Assembly (NCBI GenBank): GCA_947307505.1
Contig: CAMZJG010000031.1
Coordinates: 1 to 8,987, forward strand
Direction of reading: 5' to 3'
DNA: 8,987 bases
Source: an uncultured Clostridia bacterium
GTDB taxonomy: Bacteria > Bacillota_A > Clostridia > Oscillospirales > Oscillospiraceae
Shown here: one piece after another, positions 1 to 6,042 of the stretch
Position numbering within the stretch: position 1 is the stretch's first letter
How the letters are laid out: every line of letters starts with the position of its first letter
Notes under the pieces: generated by a model
What the model was told of the DNA's origin: nothing
What the model saw: the letters and a program-made list of their open reading frames with translations, nothing else
Database searches by the model: none
Program-made: the position numbers and the translations under genes

Positions 1-300
1 AACTTCGTTCCCCTGTTCATCGAGGCCGGGGAGGATTCCTGGGGCGGCCAGCCTCTGAACGACAAATGGAAGCTGAAGCAGATGTACGGGGACAAGTTCA
101 TCTTCACCGACGGGCCCAAGGTCGGCCCGGACGCCACGGAGGAGGAGATCGACGCCGCCATCGCGGACTTCATGCAGAAGTCCGGGGCCGACAACCGCAT
201 CCTTCTGGATGTGCGGGATCCCCGTCTGCGTCCCAAGCTCTATGAAGCCACACGGAGGAACTACGACCGGCTGGTGGCGGAAGGGAAGGCCATTCTATGA
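1..300 (+). CDS. Uroporphyrinogen decarboxylase-like / corrinoid methyltransferase family protein, C-terminal part (5' truncated)
   Basis: The open frame enters from the left edge in frame 1 and gives the last 99 residues of a longer protein, ending in TGA at 298-300. The pattern is a hydrophobic strand (VPLFIEAG), a helix leading into KYGDK-like 'QMYGDKFIF', then 'PDATEEEIDAAIADFM' and a terminal helix 'LYEATRRNYDRL'. This resembles the end of the URO-D barrel fold as used in clostridial corrinoid-dependent methyltransferases, where a 'GDKLxFxGG...P.ATEEEI' segment precedes a closing helix. The catalytic part lies outside the window, so heme-type decarboxylase and methyl transfer cannot be told apart. 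The stop overlaps the next start by ATGA, which implies translational coupling to the cysteine-rich protein downstream. The family call is recognition from memory of a C-terminal fragment and is moderate at best. Confidence 0.5.
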   Translation, partial: NFVPLFIEAGEDSWGGQPLNDKWKLKQMYGDKFIFTDGPKVGPDATEEEIDAAIADFMQKSGADNRILLDVRDPRLRPKLYEATRRNYDRLVAEGKAIL

Positions 301-734
301 AGCTGATGACGGATAAGCTGGACCGGGAAGCCTGCCTCAAGCGGGCTCAGCTGGCCTTCTCCAGCGGATACCACTGCGCACAATCCGCCCTCATCGCCAT
401 GGCTCCCGCCTGCGGGCTGGAGCAGGAGGAAGCCGCCAAGCTTGCCGCTTCCTTCGGCGGCGGCGTGGGCGGTATGGGAGAGCTCTGCGGCGCCCTGAAC
501 GGGGCCTGCATCGCCCTGGGCATCCTGAAGGGGGACTTCGGTCCCGGGGATCTGGAGGGCAAGGAGGCCCACTATGCCCGGGTGCAGCGGCTGGCGGATC
601 GCTTCAAGGAAGTCAACGGCTCCCTGTACTGCCGGGATATCAAGCGGGAGGACCCTGTGGAGAAGAAGAAATACTGCACCCGCTGCGTCGTCTCTGCGGT
701 GGAAGCCCTGCTGGACGAACTGGAGGAAGCATGA
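297..734 (+). CDS. C_GCAxxG_C_C family (putative redox-active) protein
   Basis: This 145-residue soluble protein carries the cysteine pattern of the C_GCAxxG_C_C family: 'GYHCAQS' (Cys27), a glycine-rich run 'FGGGVGGMGELCGALNGAC' (Cys64, Cys71), Cys112 and a final 'CTRC' (Cys127, Cys130). Cys13 and Cys39 are additional. Length fits the family (about 130-160 aa). The molecular function of this family is not established; a redox or metal role is inferred from the conserved cysteines. The start at 297 is chosen because ATG overlaps the upstream TGA (ATGA) and a purine-rich GGAAGG-type site lies just before it; the in-frame ATG at 306 is a weaker alternative. Its 3' end overlaps the NudC start, again as ATGA. 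In anaerobes such proteins often sit beside redox enzymes and methyltransferases, which agrees with its left neighbour. Confidence 0.85.
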   Translation: MKLMTDKLDREACLKRAQLAFSSGYHCAQSALIAMAPACGLEQEEAAKLAASFGGGVGGMGELCGALNGACIALGILKGDFGPGDLEGKEAHYARVQRLADRFKEVNGSLYCRDIKREDPVEKKKYCTRCVVSAVEALLDELEEA

Positions 735-1588
735 TCCAGGATATCGCTCCCCACGTGTACCATAACCACTACGATCCGGAAAAGACCCCGGCGGCGGACA
801 GCCCCGTGGCCTTTGTGAAGAACCGGAGCCTGTTCTGCCAGACCGCCATGGGCGCTCTGCGCTTCCCCACCTGGGGGGAGCTGGAGAACAGGGACGGCAT
901 ATTCCGCTTCCTCTTCACCATCGATCAGACGGATTATTTCCTGGCCCTGGAGGAGGACGGCAGTCCGAAGGCCGCCCCCGCCTGGGAGGACTGGGACTAT
1001 GTACCCGTATTCACCCTCATGCGCCTGAAGCCGAAGGAGCTGTCCTTTGCCGCTCTCTTCGCCTGCCAGCTGGGGGAATGGTACGGCCTGAACCGCTTCT
1101 GCGGCCGCTGCGGGACGCCCATGGTCCATTCCGAAAAAGAGCGGGCGATGCAGTGCCCCCATTGCCGGAACACCGTTTATCCCCGAATCAATCCGGTGGT
1201 GATCGTGGGGGTCCGCAGCGGGGATAAGCTCCTGCTCACCAAGTACAAGGGGCGGCCCAACGTGCCCTTCTATGCCCTGGTGGCGGGCTTCGGGGAGATC
1301 GGAGAGACCATCGAGGAGACCGTCGCCCGGGAGGTATATGAGGAGACCGGCGTCCGGGTGAAGAACCTGCGCTTCTACAAAAGCCAGCCCTGGGCCCTGT
1401 CCGATTCCCTCCTGTTCGGTTTCTTCTGCGATCTGGACGGAGAGGAAACCATCAAGGTGGACGGGAACGAGCTCAGCGTGGCGGAATGGGTCCCCCGGGG
1501 AGAGATCCCCAACCGGGACGACGGCTACGCCCTCACGGCGGAGATGATCGAATACTTCCGAGTGAAGGGATACGGAGACTACGCGTGA
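731..1588 (+). CDS. nudC: NAD(+)/NADH diphosphatase, NudC-type Nudix hydrolase
   Basis: NudC hydrolyses NADH to NMNH and AMP and can remove NAD caps from RNA. The 285-residue product shows the full architecture: a divergent N-terminal domain (about 1-115), a zinc ribbon with Cys124, Cys127, Cys142 and Cys145, and a Nudix domain from about 150. The Nudix box matches Gx5Ex7REUxEExGU exactly, running from Gly186 to Val208 with metal-binding Glu201, Glu204 and Glu205. The NADH-family signature after the box is present but modified: 'SQPWALSDS' (218-226) instead of SQPWPFPxS, so SQPW and the last Ser are kept. The start ATG at 731 overlaps the previous stop (ATGA) and follows a GGAGGA ribosome site. 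It is the last gene of the plus-strand operon; the hairpin at 1606-1642 follows 17 nt after the stop. Confidence 0.93.
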   Translation: MIQDIAPHVYHNHYDPEKTPAADSPVAFVKNRSLFCQTAMGALRFPTWGELENRDGIFRFLFTIDQTDYFLALEEDGSPKAAPAWEDWDYVPVFTLMRLKPKELSFAALFACQLGEWYGLNRFCGRCGTPMVHSEKERAMQCPHCRNTVYPRINPVVIVGVRSGDKLLLTKYKGRPNVPFYALVAGFGEIGETIEETVAREVYEETGVRVKNLRFYKSQPWALSDSLLFGFFCDLDGEETIKVDGNELSVAEWVPRGEIPNRDDGYALTAEMIEYFRVKGYGDYA

Positions 1589-1596
1589 TCAACACG

Positions 1597-1642
1597 AATA
1601 AAAAACTGCCGCCCGGCTGGTCCTGGACCTGCCGGGCGGCAG
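1597..1642 (-). terminator. Intrinsic terminator of degV at the convergent nudC/degV junction
   Basis: A perfect 12-bp GC-rich inverted repeat (1606-1617 with 1631-1642, 13-nt loop) starts 10 nt past the degV stop. On the minus strand it is followed directly by TTTTTTATT (complement of 1597-1605), the classical intrinsic-terminator layout. On the plus strand the hairpin is followed only by a mixed pyrimidine stretch ending in TTATTTT, so it may end nudC transcripts less efficiently. Confidence 0.92.
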
Positions 1643-1652
1643 CGTATCTCTG

Positions 1653-2498
1653 TTATTTTCGGAAGAACAGGATCCCCAGACAGCCGGGGCCGCAGTGGTT
1701 GGAGACGGTGCAGCCCGCATGGGTATTCAGCACCACATCGAAATCCGCCAGCTCCTCCACCAGCTTCCGCACGGCCATGCGGTTCTCCTCTCCGGCCATA
1801 CAGTCGGTGATAAAGATACGGCGGTAGTCGATATCCGTCCGTCCGTCCAGCCGGTCGTGGACGTACTGGGCCAGCACCTTTTCAAAGCTGCCCCGGTATT
1901 TCTTTCCCACGCCCATGGCGCCGCTGCGCAGCTCGATGCAGGGGGAGAGCTTCAGCAGATTCGCCCCCAGGGCGGCCACGGCGGAGCACCGTCCTCCCAT
2001 ACGCATGTACCGCAGAGTGCTGAGCACGAAGCTGGTCTCCACCTTGCTCCGCCGCTCCTCCAGGATCCGCAGGATCTCCTCCGGCCTCTCCCCTGCCTCT
2101 GCCAGCTCGGCGGCGTCCATCACCAGGTGGCCCATGCCGCTGGAGAGGTTCTGGGAATCCAGCACAAAGACGTTGTCCACCTCCTGGGCGGCGATCTTCG
2201 CGTTCTGGTAACAGGCGGAAAAGCCAGAGCCCAAGTTCACATGGAACACCGCATCCGCCTCTTCCCGGGCCTTCCGGAAGGCGGCTTCATATTCCCCCAC
2301 GCTGACGGCGGCGGTATGGCAGAGGACGCCGTCCTCATCCGCATAGCGGAAAAGCTCTGTCGGATCGATATCTACTCCATCCCGGAAATCCTGTCCGTTG
2401 TTCCTCCCGATATGCAGGGGGGTCACGGTGATGTCGTGCTGCCGGATCTGCTCCGGTTCCAGGTCGCAGGTGCTGTCTGCGGTGATCTTGACTCTCAT
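1653..2498 (-). CDS. DegV family protein (fatty-acid-binding)
   Basis: DegV-fold proteins bind a fatty acid between two domains; bacterial members deliver exogenous fatty acids to a kinase (FakB role) when a FakA partner exists. No FakA-like gene is visible here. The 281-residue product has the N-terminal 'ITADSTCDL' (5-13), 'SGFSACYQNA' (91-100), 'VLDSQNLSSGMG' (112-123), the central 'TLRYMRMGGRCSAVAALGANLL' block near 161-182, and 'HCGPGCLG' (268-275), equivalent to the HTGPGALG motif that closes the lipid pocket. The frame stays open to 2594, but the promoter at 2566-2594 places transcription start near 2559, which excludes the longest form. ATG at 2498 gives the usual family N-terminus (MxVKITADST); ATG at 2507, with GGAG three bases ahead, is a close alternative. 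It has its own promoter and terminator, so it probably forms a monocistronic unit. Confidence 0.9.
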   Translation of the reverse strand: MRVKITADSTCDLEPEQIRQHDITVTPLHIGRNNGQDFRDGVDIDPTELFRYADEDGVLCHTAAVSVGEYEAAFRKAREEADAVFHVNLGSGFSACYQNAKIAAQEVDNVFVLDSQNLSSGMGHLVMDAAELAEAGERPEEILRILEERRSKVETSFVLSTLRYMRMGGRCSAVAALGANLLKLSPCIELRSGAMGVGKKYRGSFEKVLAQYVHDRLDGRTDIDYRRIFITDCMAGEENRMAVRKLVEELADFDVVLNTHAGCTVSNHCGPGCLGILFFRK

Positions 2499-2565
2499 CT
2501 TTTCCATCCACTCCAGGATCGCCCCGCTGCAGGCAGGGTGATTATTCATGCAAAGTATTATTGGG

Positions 2566-2594
2566 ATTATACCATACCCGCAGGGATATGACAA
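2566..2594 (-). promoter_or_regulatory. Sigma-70/SigA-type promoter for degV
   Basis: On the minus strand, TTGTCA (2589-2594) is separated by exactly 17 nt from a perfect TATAAT (2566-2571), preceded by TGG to give an extended -10 (TGnTATAAT). Transcription should start near 2559, leaving a leader of about 60 nt before the degV ATG at 2498. It lies in the 108-nt gap after the hydrolase stop, a location that supports it being real. Confidence 0.85.
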
Positions 2595-2606
2595 GGACGG
2601 GATCCT

Positions 2607-3614
2607 TCAGCCCACCTGCTCCAGAAGCCCGTCCAGGGCATCCCGGTACGCCTCCCCGGACTCCGCCCACAGGAGGCGGTGGCCGCCTTTCAGTCCTAAG
2701 CCGAAGTGCTCCCCGGCCCAGGCGTCGCTCACCTTCCGAGTCAGATTGGGATCCAGGAAACCGTCGTCCTCCCCCCATACCAGCAGGGCGGTGACCGTGC
2801 TGTTCGCCGCGGCGGCGGTGAGATCCACGCTCTCCGGCAGGAAGCCCAGCTTCTGCCGGATCTGGGCGTTCAGGAAGCGCAGGAGGAGGGGGTTCCCCAG
2901 CCCGAACAGCTTTTTCACCATGGTCTCTGCGTCCGTTCCCATGTTGGCATAGACGCTCTCCGCGACGATCCCGTCCACTCCGGCGGCCGCCAGGTCCCCA
3001 TTCGCCGTCAGGAAAACGGCGGCAGCGGCGCCGGTGCCCCGCCCCTGGATCACCAGGGTCTTCCGATCCAGCCCCAGGGCTATGATCAGGTCATACAGGT
3101 CGAACTGTTCATAAACGCCGTAGGTGCAGGGGATCAGTCCCTCGTCCCCGGCGCCGTAGCTCCGAAGCTGGGGAATGAGTACGTCCCAGCCCCGGTCCCA
3201 CCAGAAGGAGCCCCAATACCGCACGTCCCCCGCTCCCTCCTGGAAGCCGTGGAGAAGGATGACGGTGCGGTCAGACCCCTGGGTATAGAGATCGTAGCTC
3301 AGGGTGATCCCTGCGGCTTCTCCGAACCAGGGGACGATGCTCTCCGTCTTCCAGCTTCCCTGCTTCAGGGCAGCCTTTTGGATCCATTCTTCCCCCTCCA
3401 GGAGAAGGGCGTCATACTGCTCCTGCGCCTCTCCCTCCAGCTTCACCCCTTCTGCGGAAGTCATGAGCTCCGCAGCGTTCCGCCGGAGGAAGCCCATATC
3501 GAAGATGGTGGAGGCGGTGTTGTACTGCCCCCAGATGAGGAAGCCCAGTCCCGCCACGACGGCCAGGGCCAGGAGCAGCCAGAAATTGCGTTTCTCGTGC
3601 TTTTCCCGGTTCAT
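2607..3614 (-). CDS. Membrane-anchored alpha/beta-hydrolase-fold protein lacking the nucleophile serine
   Basis: The 335-residue protein has a basic N-terminus followed by one hydrophobic segment (about 11-28), so it is probably anchored with the main domain outside the cell. The domain resembles the YqkD/BAAT-like alpha/beta hydrolases: 'VILLHGFQEG' (118-127, oxyanion region), 'QLRSYGAGDEG' (149-159, equivalent of DxRGHGxSxG), the nucleophile elbow, 'GIVAESVYAN' (215-224), 'WGEDDGFLDPN' (280-290, acid Asp) and 'GGHRLLW' (310-316, His312). At the elbow the sequence is 'QGRGTGAAAA': Gly193 occupies the position where GxSxG members have the catalytic Ser. I see no substitute Ser or Cys nearby, so hydrolase activity is doubtful. 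The start is 12 nt after the cysK stop, with a GGGAG site overlapping that stop (TAAGGGAG), which implies cotranscription and coupling with cysK. Substrate unknown. Confidence 0.8.
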   Translation of the reverse strand: MNREKHEKRNFWLLLALAVVAGLGFLIWGQYNTASTIFDMGFLRRNAAELMTSAEGVKLEGEAQEQYDALLLEGEEWIQKAALKQGSWKTESIVPWFGEAAGITLSYDLYTQGSDRTVILLHGFQEGAGDVRYWGSFWWDRGWDVLIPQLRSYGAGDEGLIPCTYGVYEQFDLYDLIIALGLDRKTLVIQGRGTGAAAAVFLTANGDLAAAGVDGIVAESVYANMGTDAETMVKKLFGLGNPLLLRFLNAQIRQKLGFLPESVDLTAAAANSTVTALLVWGEDDGFLDPNLTRKVSDAWAGEHFGLGLKGGHRLLWAESGEAYRDALDGLLEQVG

Positions 3615-3626
3615 TCCGCCGCTCCC

Positions 3627-4553
3627 TTACTGAAACAGGGGGGTGGAAAAGTACCGCTCCCCCGTATCCGGCAGCACGGTGACCACCCGCTTCCCCTTCC
3701 CCAGCTTTTTGGCCAGGGCCAGGGCGGCAGCCACGTTGGTTCCCGCGGAGATGCCGCACAGGAGCCCTTCCTCCCGGGCCAGGGCTTTGGCGGTATTCAG
3801 GGCCTCCTCATCGGAGACCACATAGACTTCTTCATAGATCTCCTGATCCAGATTGTCCGGGATGAGGCCGTCTCCGATGCCCATCTGCAGATGGGAGCCC
3901 ACGTTGCCCCCCGCCAGGATGGCGGCGTTCTCCGGCTCTACGGCCCAGATGGTGATATCCGGGTTCAGGGCCTTCAGGGTCTCCCCGATGCCGGAAAGGG
4001 TGCCGCCGGTACCCACTCCGGAACAGAAGCCGTGGATGGGACCCGCCACCTGCTCCAGGATCTCCTGGGCGGTATGGTACTTGTGCACCAGGGGGTTATT
4101 GGGATTGGAGAACTGCTGGGGGATCCATACCTTGGGGTCCTTCTCCCCCATCTCATTGGCCAGGCGGATGCACTCCGCGATGCAGTCCCCGATGTTGCCC
4201 GCATCGTGCACCAGCACCACCTCCGCCCCGTAGTGCTCCACCAGGAGCCGCCGCTCGGCGGAGACGGAGTCCGGCATGATGATGACGGTACGATATCCCC
4301 GTACGGCCCCCACCAACGCCAGTCCGATGCCCTGATTCCCGCTGGTGGGCTCCACGATCACCGTGTCCGGACCGATCTGACCGGCCTTCTCCGCGGCAAG
4401 GATCATGTTATAGGCTGTGCGGGTCTTGATGGATCCGCCCACGTTGAGCCCCTCGTACTTCACCAGGATCTCCGCCCCCTCCGGGTCCGGCAGCCGCCGG
4501 AGCCGGATCATGGGGGTATGACCGATGGCCTCCAGAATATTGTCGTATACCAT
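3627..4553 (-). CDS. cysK: Cysteine synthase (O-acetylserine sulfhydrylase), PLP-dependent
   Basis: This enzyme joins sulfide to O-acetylserine to make cysteine, using pyridoxal phosphate (fold type II). The 308-residue product has Lys43 in 'GGSIKTR' as the Schiff-base lysine, the substrate loop 'TSGNQG' (70-75), the phosphate-binding 'GTGGT' (181-185), 'GISAGTN' (267-273) with the Ser that contacts the pyridine ring, and the terminal 'LPDTGERY' (294-301) typical of CysK. Loop variants ('NVGGSIKTR' rather than NPxGSVKDR, 'NQG' rather than NTG) match a clostridial subgroup as I recall it; a related beta-substituting activity is possible. ATG at 4553 is chosen because AAAGGAG (4560-4566) sits 6 nt upstream; the longer frame would start at a TTG and translate its own ribosome site. 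It lies 63 nt after rnfB, across a strong hairpin, and 12 nt before the hydrolase gene. Confidence 0.92.
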   Translation of the reverse strand: MVYDNILEAIGHTPMIRLRRLPDPEGAEILVKYEGLNVGGSIKTRTAYNMILAAEKAGQIGPDTVIVEPTSGNQGIGLALVGAVRGYRTVIIMPDSVSAERRLLVEHYGAEVVLVHDAGNIGDCIAECIRLANEMGEKDPKVWIPQQFSNPNNPLVHKYHTAQEILEQVAGPIHGFCSGVGTGGTLSGIGETLKALNPDITIWAVEPENAAILAGGNVGSHLQMGIGDGLIPDNLDQEIYEEVYVVSDEEALNTAKALAREEGLLCGISAGTNVAAALALAKKLGKGKRVVTVLPDTGERYFSTPLFQ

Positions 4554-4559
4554 AAGATT

Positions 4560-4566
4560 CTCCTTT
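4560..4566 (-). promoter_or_regulatory. Ribosome binding site that fixes the cysK start
   Basis: AAAGGAG on the minus strand, 6 nt before ATG at 4553. It starts only 6 nt beyond the foot of the 4573-4603 hairpin, so folding of that hairpin leaves the site exposed rather than sequestered. Confidence 0.85.
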
Positions 4567-4572
4567 AACAAC

Positions 4573-4603
4573 CAGGGGAAGGGATCGCCGATCCCTTCCC
4601 CTG
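4573..4603 (-). terminator. Strong stem-loop between rnfB and cysK (partial terminator or processing site)
   Basis: A perfect 14-bp inverted repeat (4573-4586 with 4590-4603) with a 3-nt loop (a 5-nt loop if the innermost pair opens) fills most of the 63-nt gap between the rnfB stop and the cysK start. On the minus strand the stem is followed by GTTGTTAAAGGAG, which has few Ts and runs straight into the cysK ribosome site. On the plus strand no T-run follows directly. It could be a leaky terminator of the rnf operon or an RNA-stabilising/processing stem that sets different cysK and rnf levels. The structure is certain from sequence; the function is inferred. Confidence 0.55.
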
Positions 4604-4616
4604 ACCGATCTCCGTT

Positions 4617-5435
4617 TTAAGCGGTTGTCCGCTTGGACACATCCATATGGGGCATATAGATCAGCTTCCGGGGACATTTCTCCGCGCAGATACCGCAGTT
4701 TTGACATTTAGAATAATCCTTAACGGAGAGATTGTCAACGACGTGGATGGCATTATGGGGACAGAATTTTTCGCAGAGGTGACAGCCCAGACAGCCGCTC
4801 TCGCAGACCTTCCGGGTGATGCCGCCCTTGTCCGTGTTGGCGCAGGGGATGGCCCCTTCGAACCCGTAGGGGATGAGGTCGATCAGGTGCTTGGGGCAGG
4901 TCTCCACGCAGGCCTTGCAGCCCTGGCATTTCTCCGGGTCCACCTTCGCCACCCCGTCCACGATGCTCAGAGCGCCGAAACGGCAGGCGGCCACACAGCT
5001 GCCGAAGCCCAGGCAGCCGTAGGCGCAGGAGCGCTGGCCCCCGCCGATGGCCTGGGCGGCCACGGTGCAGTCCGGCAGTCCATTGTATGCATATTTCACC
5101 TGGGCTTTGTCGCCGCCGCTGCAGCGGACAAAGGCCACCATGCGCTGCATCTCCACCGCATCCACCCCCATGATGGCTGCGATACCCTTGACTCCGTCCT
5201 GTCCGGCGGGGGTGCAGCGGTCGATAGGCGCACCGTCCTCTACGATGGCGGCGGCGTAGGCGGAACAGCCGGCATAGCCGCAGCCGCCGCAATTGGCCCC
5301 GTTCAGGCAGGAGGCGACTTTTTCGATGCGTTCATCCGTCTTCACATAGAATACCTTGGAGGAGATTGCCAGGAGCAGGCCGAAGAAGGCGCCCAGTCCT
5401 CCCAGCACCGCGACGGCAAGCCAAACGTTCGTCAT
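4617..5435 (-). CDS. rnfB: Rnf complex subunit RnfB, polyferredoxin entry module
   Basis: RnfB receives electrons from reduced ferredoxin at the cytoplasmic face of the Rnf complex. The 272-residue product begins with one hydrophobic anchor (about 5-24). The Fes domain follows: 'SCLNGANCGGCGYAGC' (Cys43, 49, 52, 57) and Cys74. Next comes a Cys105/123/137/141/147/151 region with 'YGCLGFGSCVAAC', then three classical 4Fe-4S motifs: Cys170/173/176/180, Cys215/218/221/225 and Cys244/247/250/254. This multi-ferredoxin layout is usual for clostridial RnfB. The ATG at 5435 has an AGGAGG site 9 nt upstream and lies 16 nt after the rnfA stop. It is the last rnf gene, as in the clostridial order C-D-G-E-A-B. 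A promoter-like sequence lies inside its 3' part (4710-4738). Confidence 0.97.
   Translation of the reverse strand: MTNVWLAVAVLGGLGAFFGLLLAISSKVFYVKTDERIEKVASCLNGANCGGCGYAGCSAYAAAIVEDGAPIDRCTPAGQDGVKGIAAIMGVDAVEMQRMVAFVRCSGGDKAQVKYAYNGLPDCTVAAQAIGGGQRSCAYGCLGFGSCVAACRFGALSIVDGVAKVDPEKCQGCKACVETCPKHLIDLIPYGFEGAIPCANTDKGGITRKVCESGCLGCHLCEKFCPHNAIHVVDNLSVKDYSKCQNCGICAEKCPRKLIYMPHMDVSKRTTA
4710..4738 (-). promoter_or_regulatory. Candidate internal promoter in the 3' end of rnfB, directed at cysK
   Basis: On the minus strand a perfect TTGACA (4733-4738) is followed after 17 nt by TATTCT (4710-4715, 4 of 6 matches to TATAAT). The expected transcript would start near 4703, cross the rnfB stop and the hairpin at 4573-4603, and reach cysK with a leader of about 150 nt. 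The match is inside coding sequence, so chance is a real possibility. Confidence 0.4.
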
Positions 5436-5451
5436 TCTCTTGCTCCTCCTC

Positions 5452-6042
5452 TCAGAATACCTTCAGGCCGGAGAAGCCCATGAAGGCCAGGGCCAGCAGA
5501 CCCGCGGATATCAGGGCGATGGGGAAGCCCTCGAAGCTCTTGGGACAGTCCGACGTAAGATCCATCCTCTCCCGCACGGAGGCGAAGAGGACGATGGCCA
5601 CCAGGAAGCCGATGCCCCCGGTGACGCCGTACACCAGGCTGGAGAGAAAATCGTAGTTCTTCTGGGTGTTCAGCAGCACCACGCCCAGCACCGCGCAGTT
5701 GGTGGTGATCAGGGGCAGGTAGATGCCCAGGGCCTGATACAGGCTGGGAATGCTCTTTTTCAGGAACATCTCCACAAACTGCACCAGGGCGGCGATCACC
5801 AGGATGTAGGCCACAGTCTGCATATAGGTGAGGCCCAGGGGTACCAGGAGCAGGGTGTTCACCAGCCAGCAGAAAACGCTGGCCAGGGCCATGACAAAGG
5901 TGACGGCCAAGCCCATGCCAAGGGCGGTATCCACCTTCCGGGAGACCCCCAGGAAGGGGCATATGCCAAGGAATTGAGAGAAGATGAAGTTTTCGATGAG
6001 GATGGCCCCCAGGGCGATGGATACGATCCCGGTGAGACTCAT
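5452..6042 (-). CDS. rnfA: Rnf complex membrane subunit RnfA
   Basis: The 196-residue product is a very hydrophobic six-helix protein homologous to RnfE/NqrE/NqrD. With RnfE it forms the inverted-topology pair in the membrane that holds an iron-sulfur cluster carrying electrons across. The signature segments are present: 'IENFIFSQFLGICPFLGVS' near 16-34 with Cys28, and 'LPLITTNCAVLG' (109-120) with Cys116. These two cysteines are the expected cluster ligands contributed by this subunit. Length matches the family (about 190-200 aa). The ATG overlaps the rnfE stop (ATGA) and has GGGAGG 9 nt upstream, which points to tight coupling with rnfE. rnfB follows after 16 nt. Confidence 0.97.
   Translation of the reverse strand: MSLTGIVSIALGAILIENFIFSQFLGICPFLGVSRKVDTALGMGLAVTFVMALASVFCWLVNTLLLVPLGLTYMQTVAYILVIAALVQFVEMFLKKSIPSLYQALGIYLPLITTNCAVLGVVLLNTQKNYDFLSSLVYGVTGGIGFLVAIVLFASVRERMDLTSDCPKSFEGFPIALISAGLLALAFMGFSGLKVF

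Noticed and set aside
1695..2591. A 298-codon plus-strand open frame opposite degV
   Set aside because: DegV on the minus strand is clearly real; the antisense product has low-complexity composition and no recognisable motif.
2499..2594. 5' extension of degV to a start at 2594 or 2549
   Set aside because: The 2594 start lies within the -35 box and upstream of the predicted transcription start; the extension has no DegV-family sequence. The 2549 start would leave almost no leader.
2590..2615. Possible terminator after the hydrolase gene
   Set aside because: Only a 5-bp stem (AAGGA/TCCTT) overlapping the degV -35 region, with no T-run; too weak to call.
2706..4568. A 620-codon open frame on the plus strand opposite the hydrolase and cysK genes
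   Set aside because: It runs antisense across two well-recognised genes and their junction, resembles no family, and is rich in Gly, His, Gln and Pro as expected from the reverse complement of GC-rich coding sequence.
4554..4571. Longer cysK start at 4571
   Set aside because: The codon is TTG, and the extension consists of the AAAGGAG ribosome site of the ATG at 4553.
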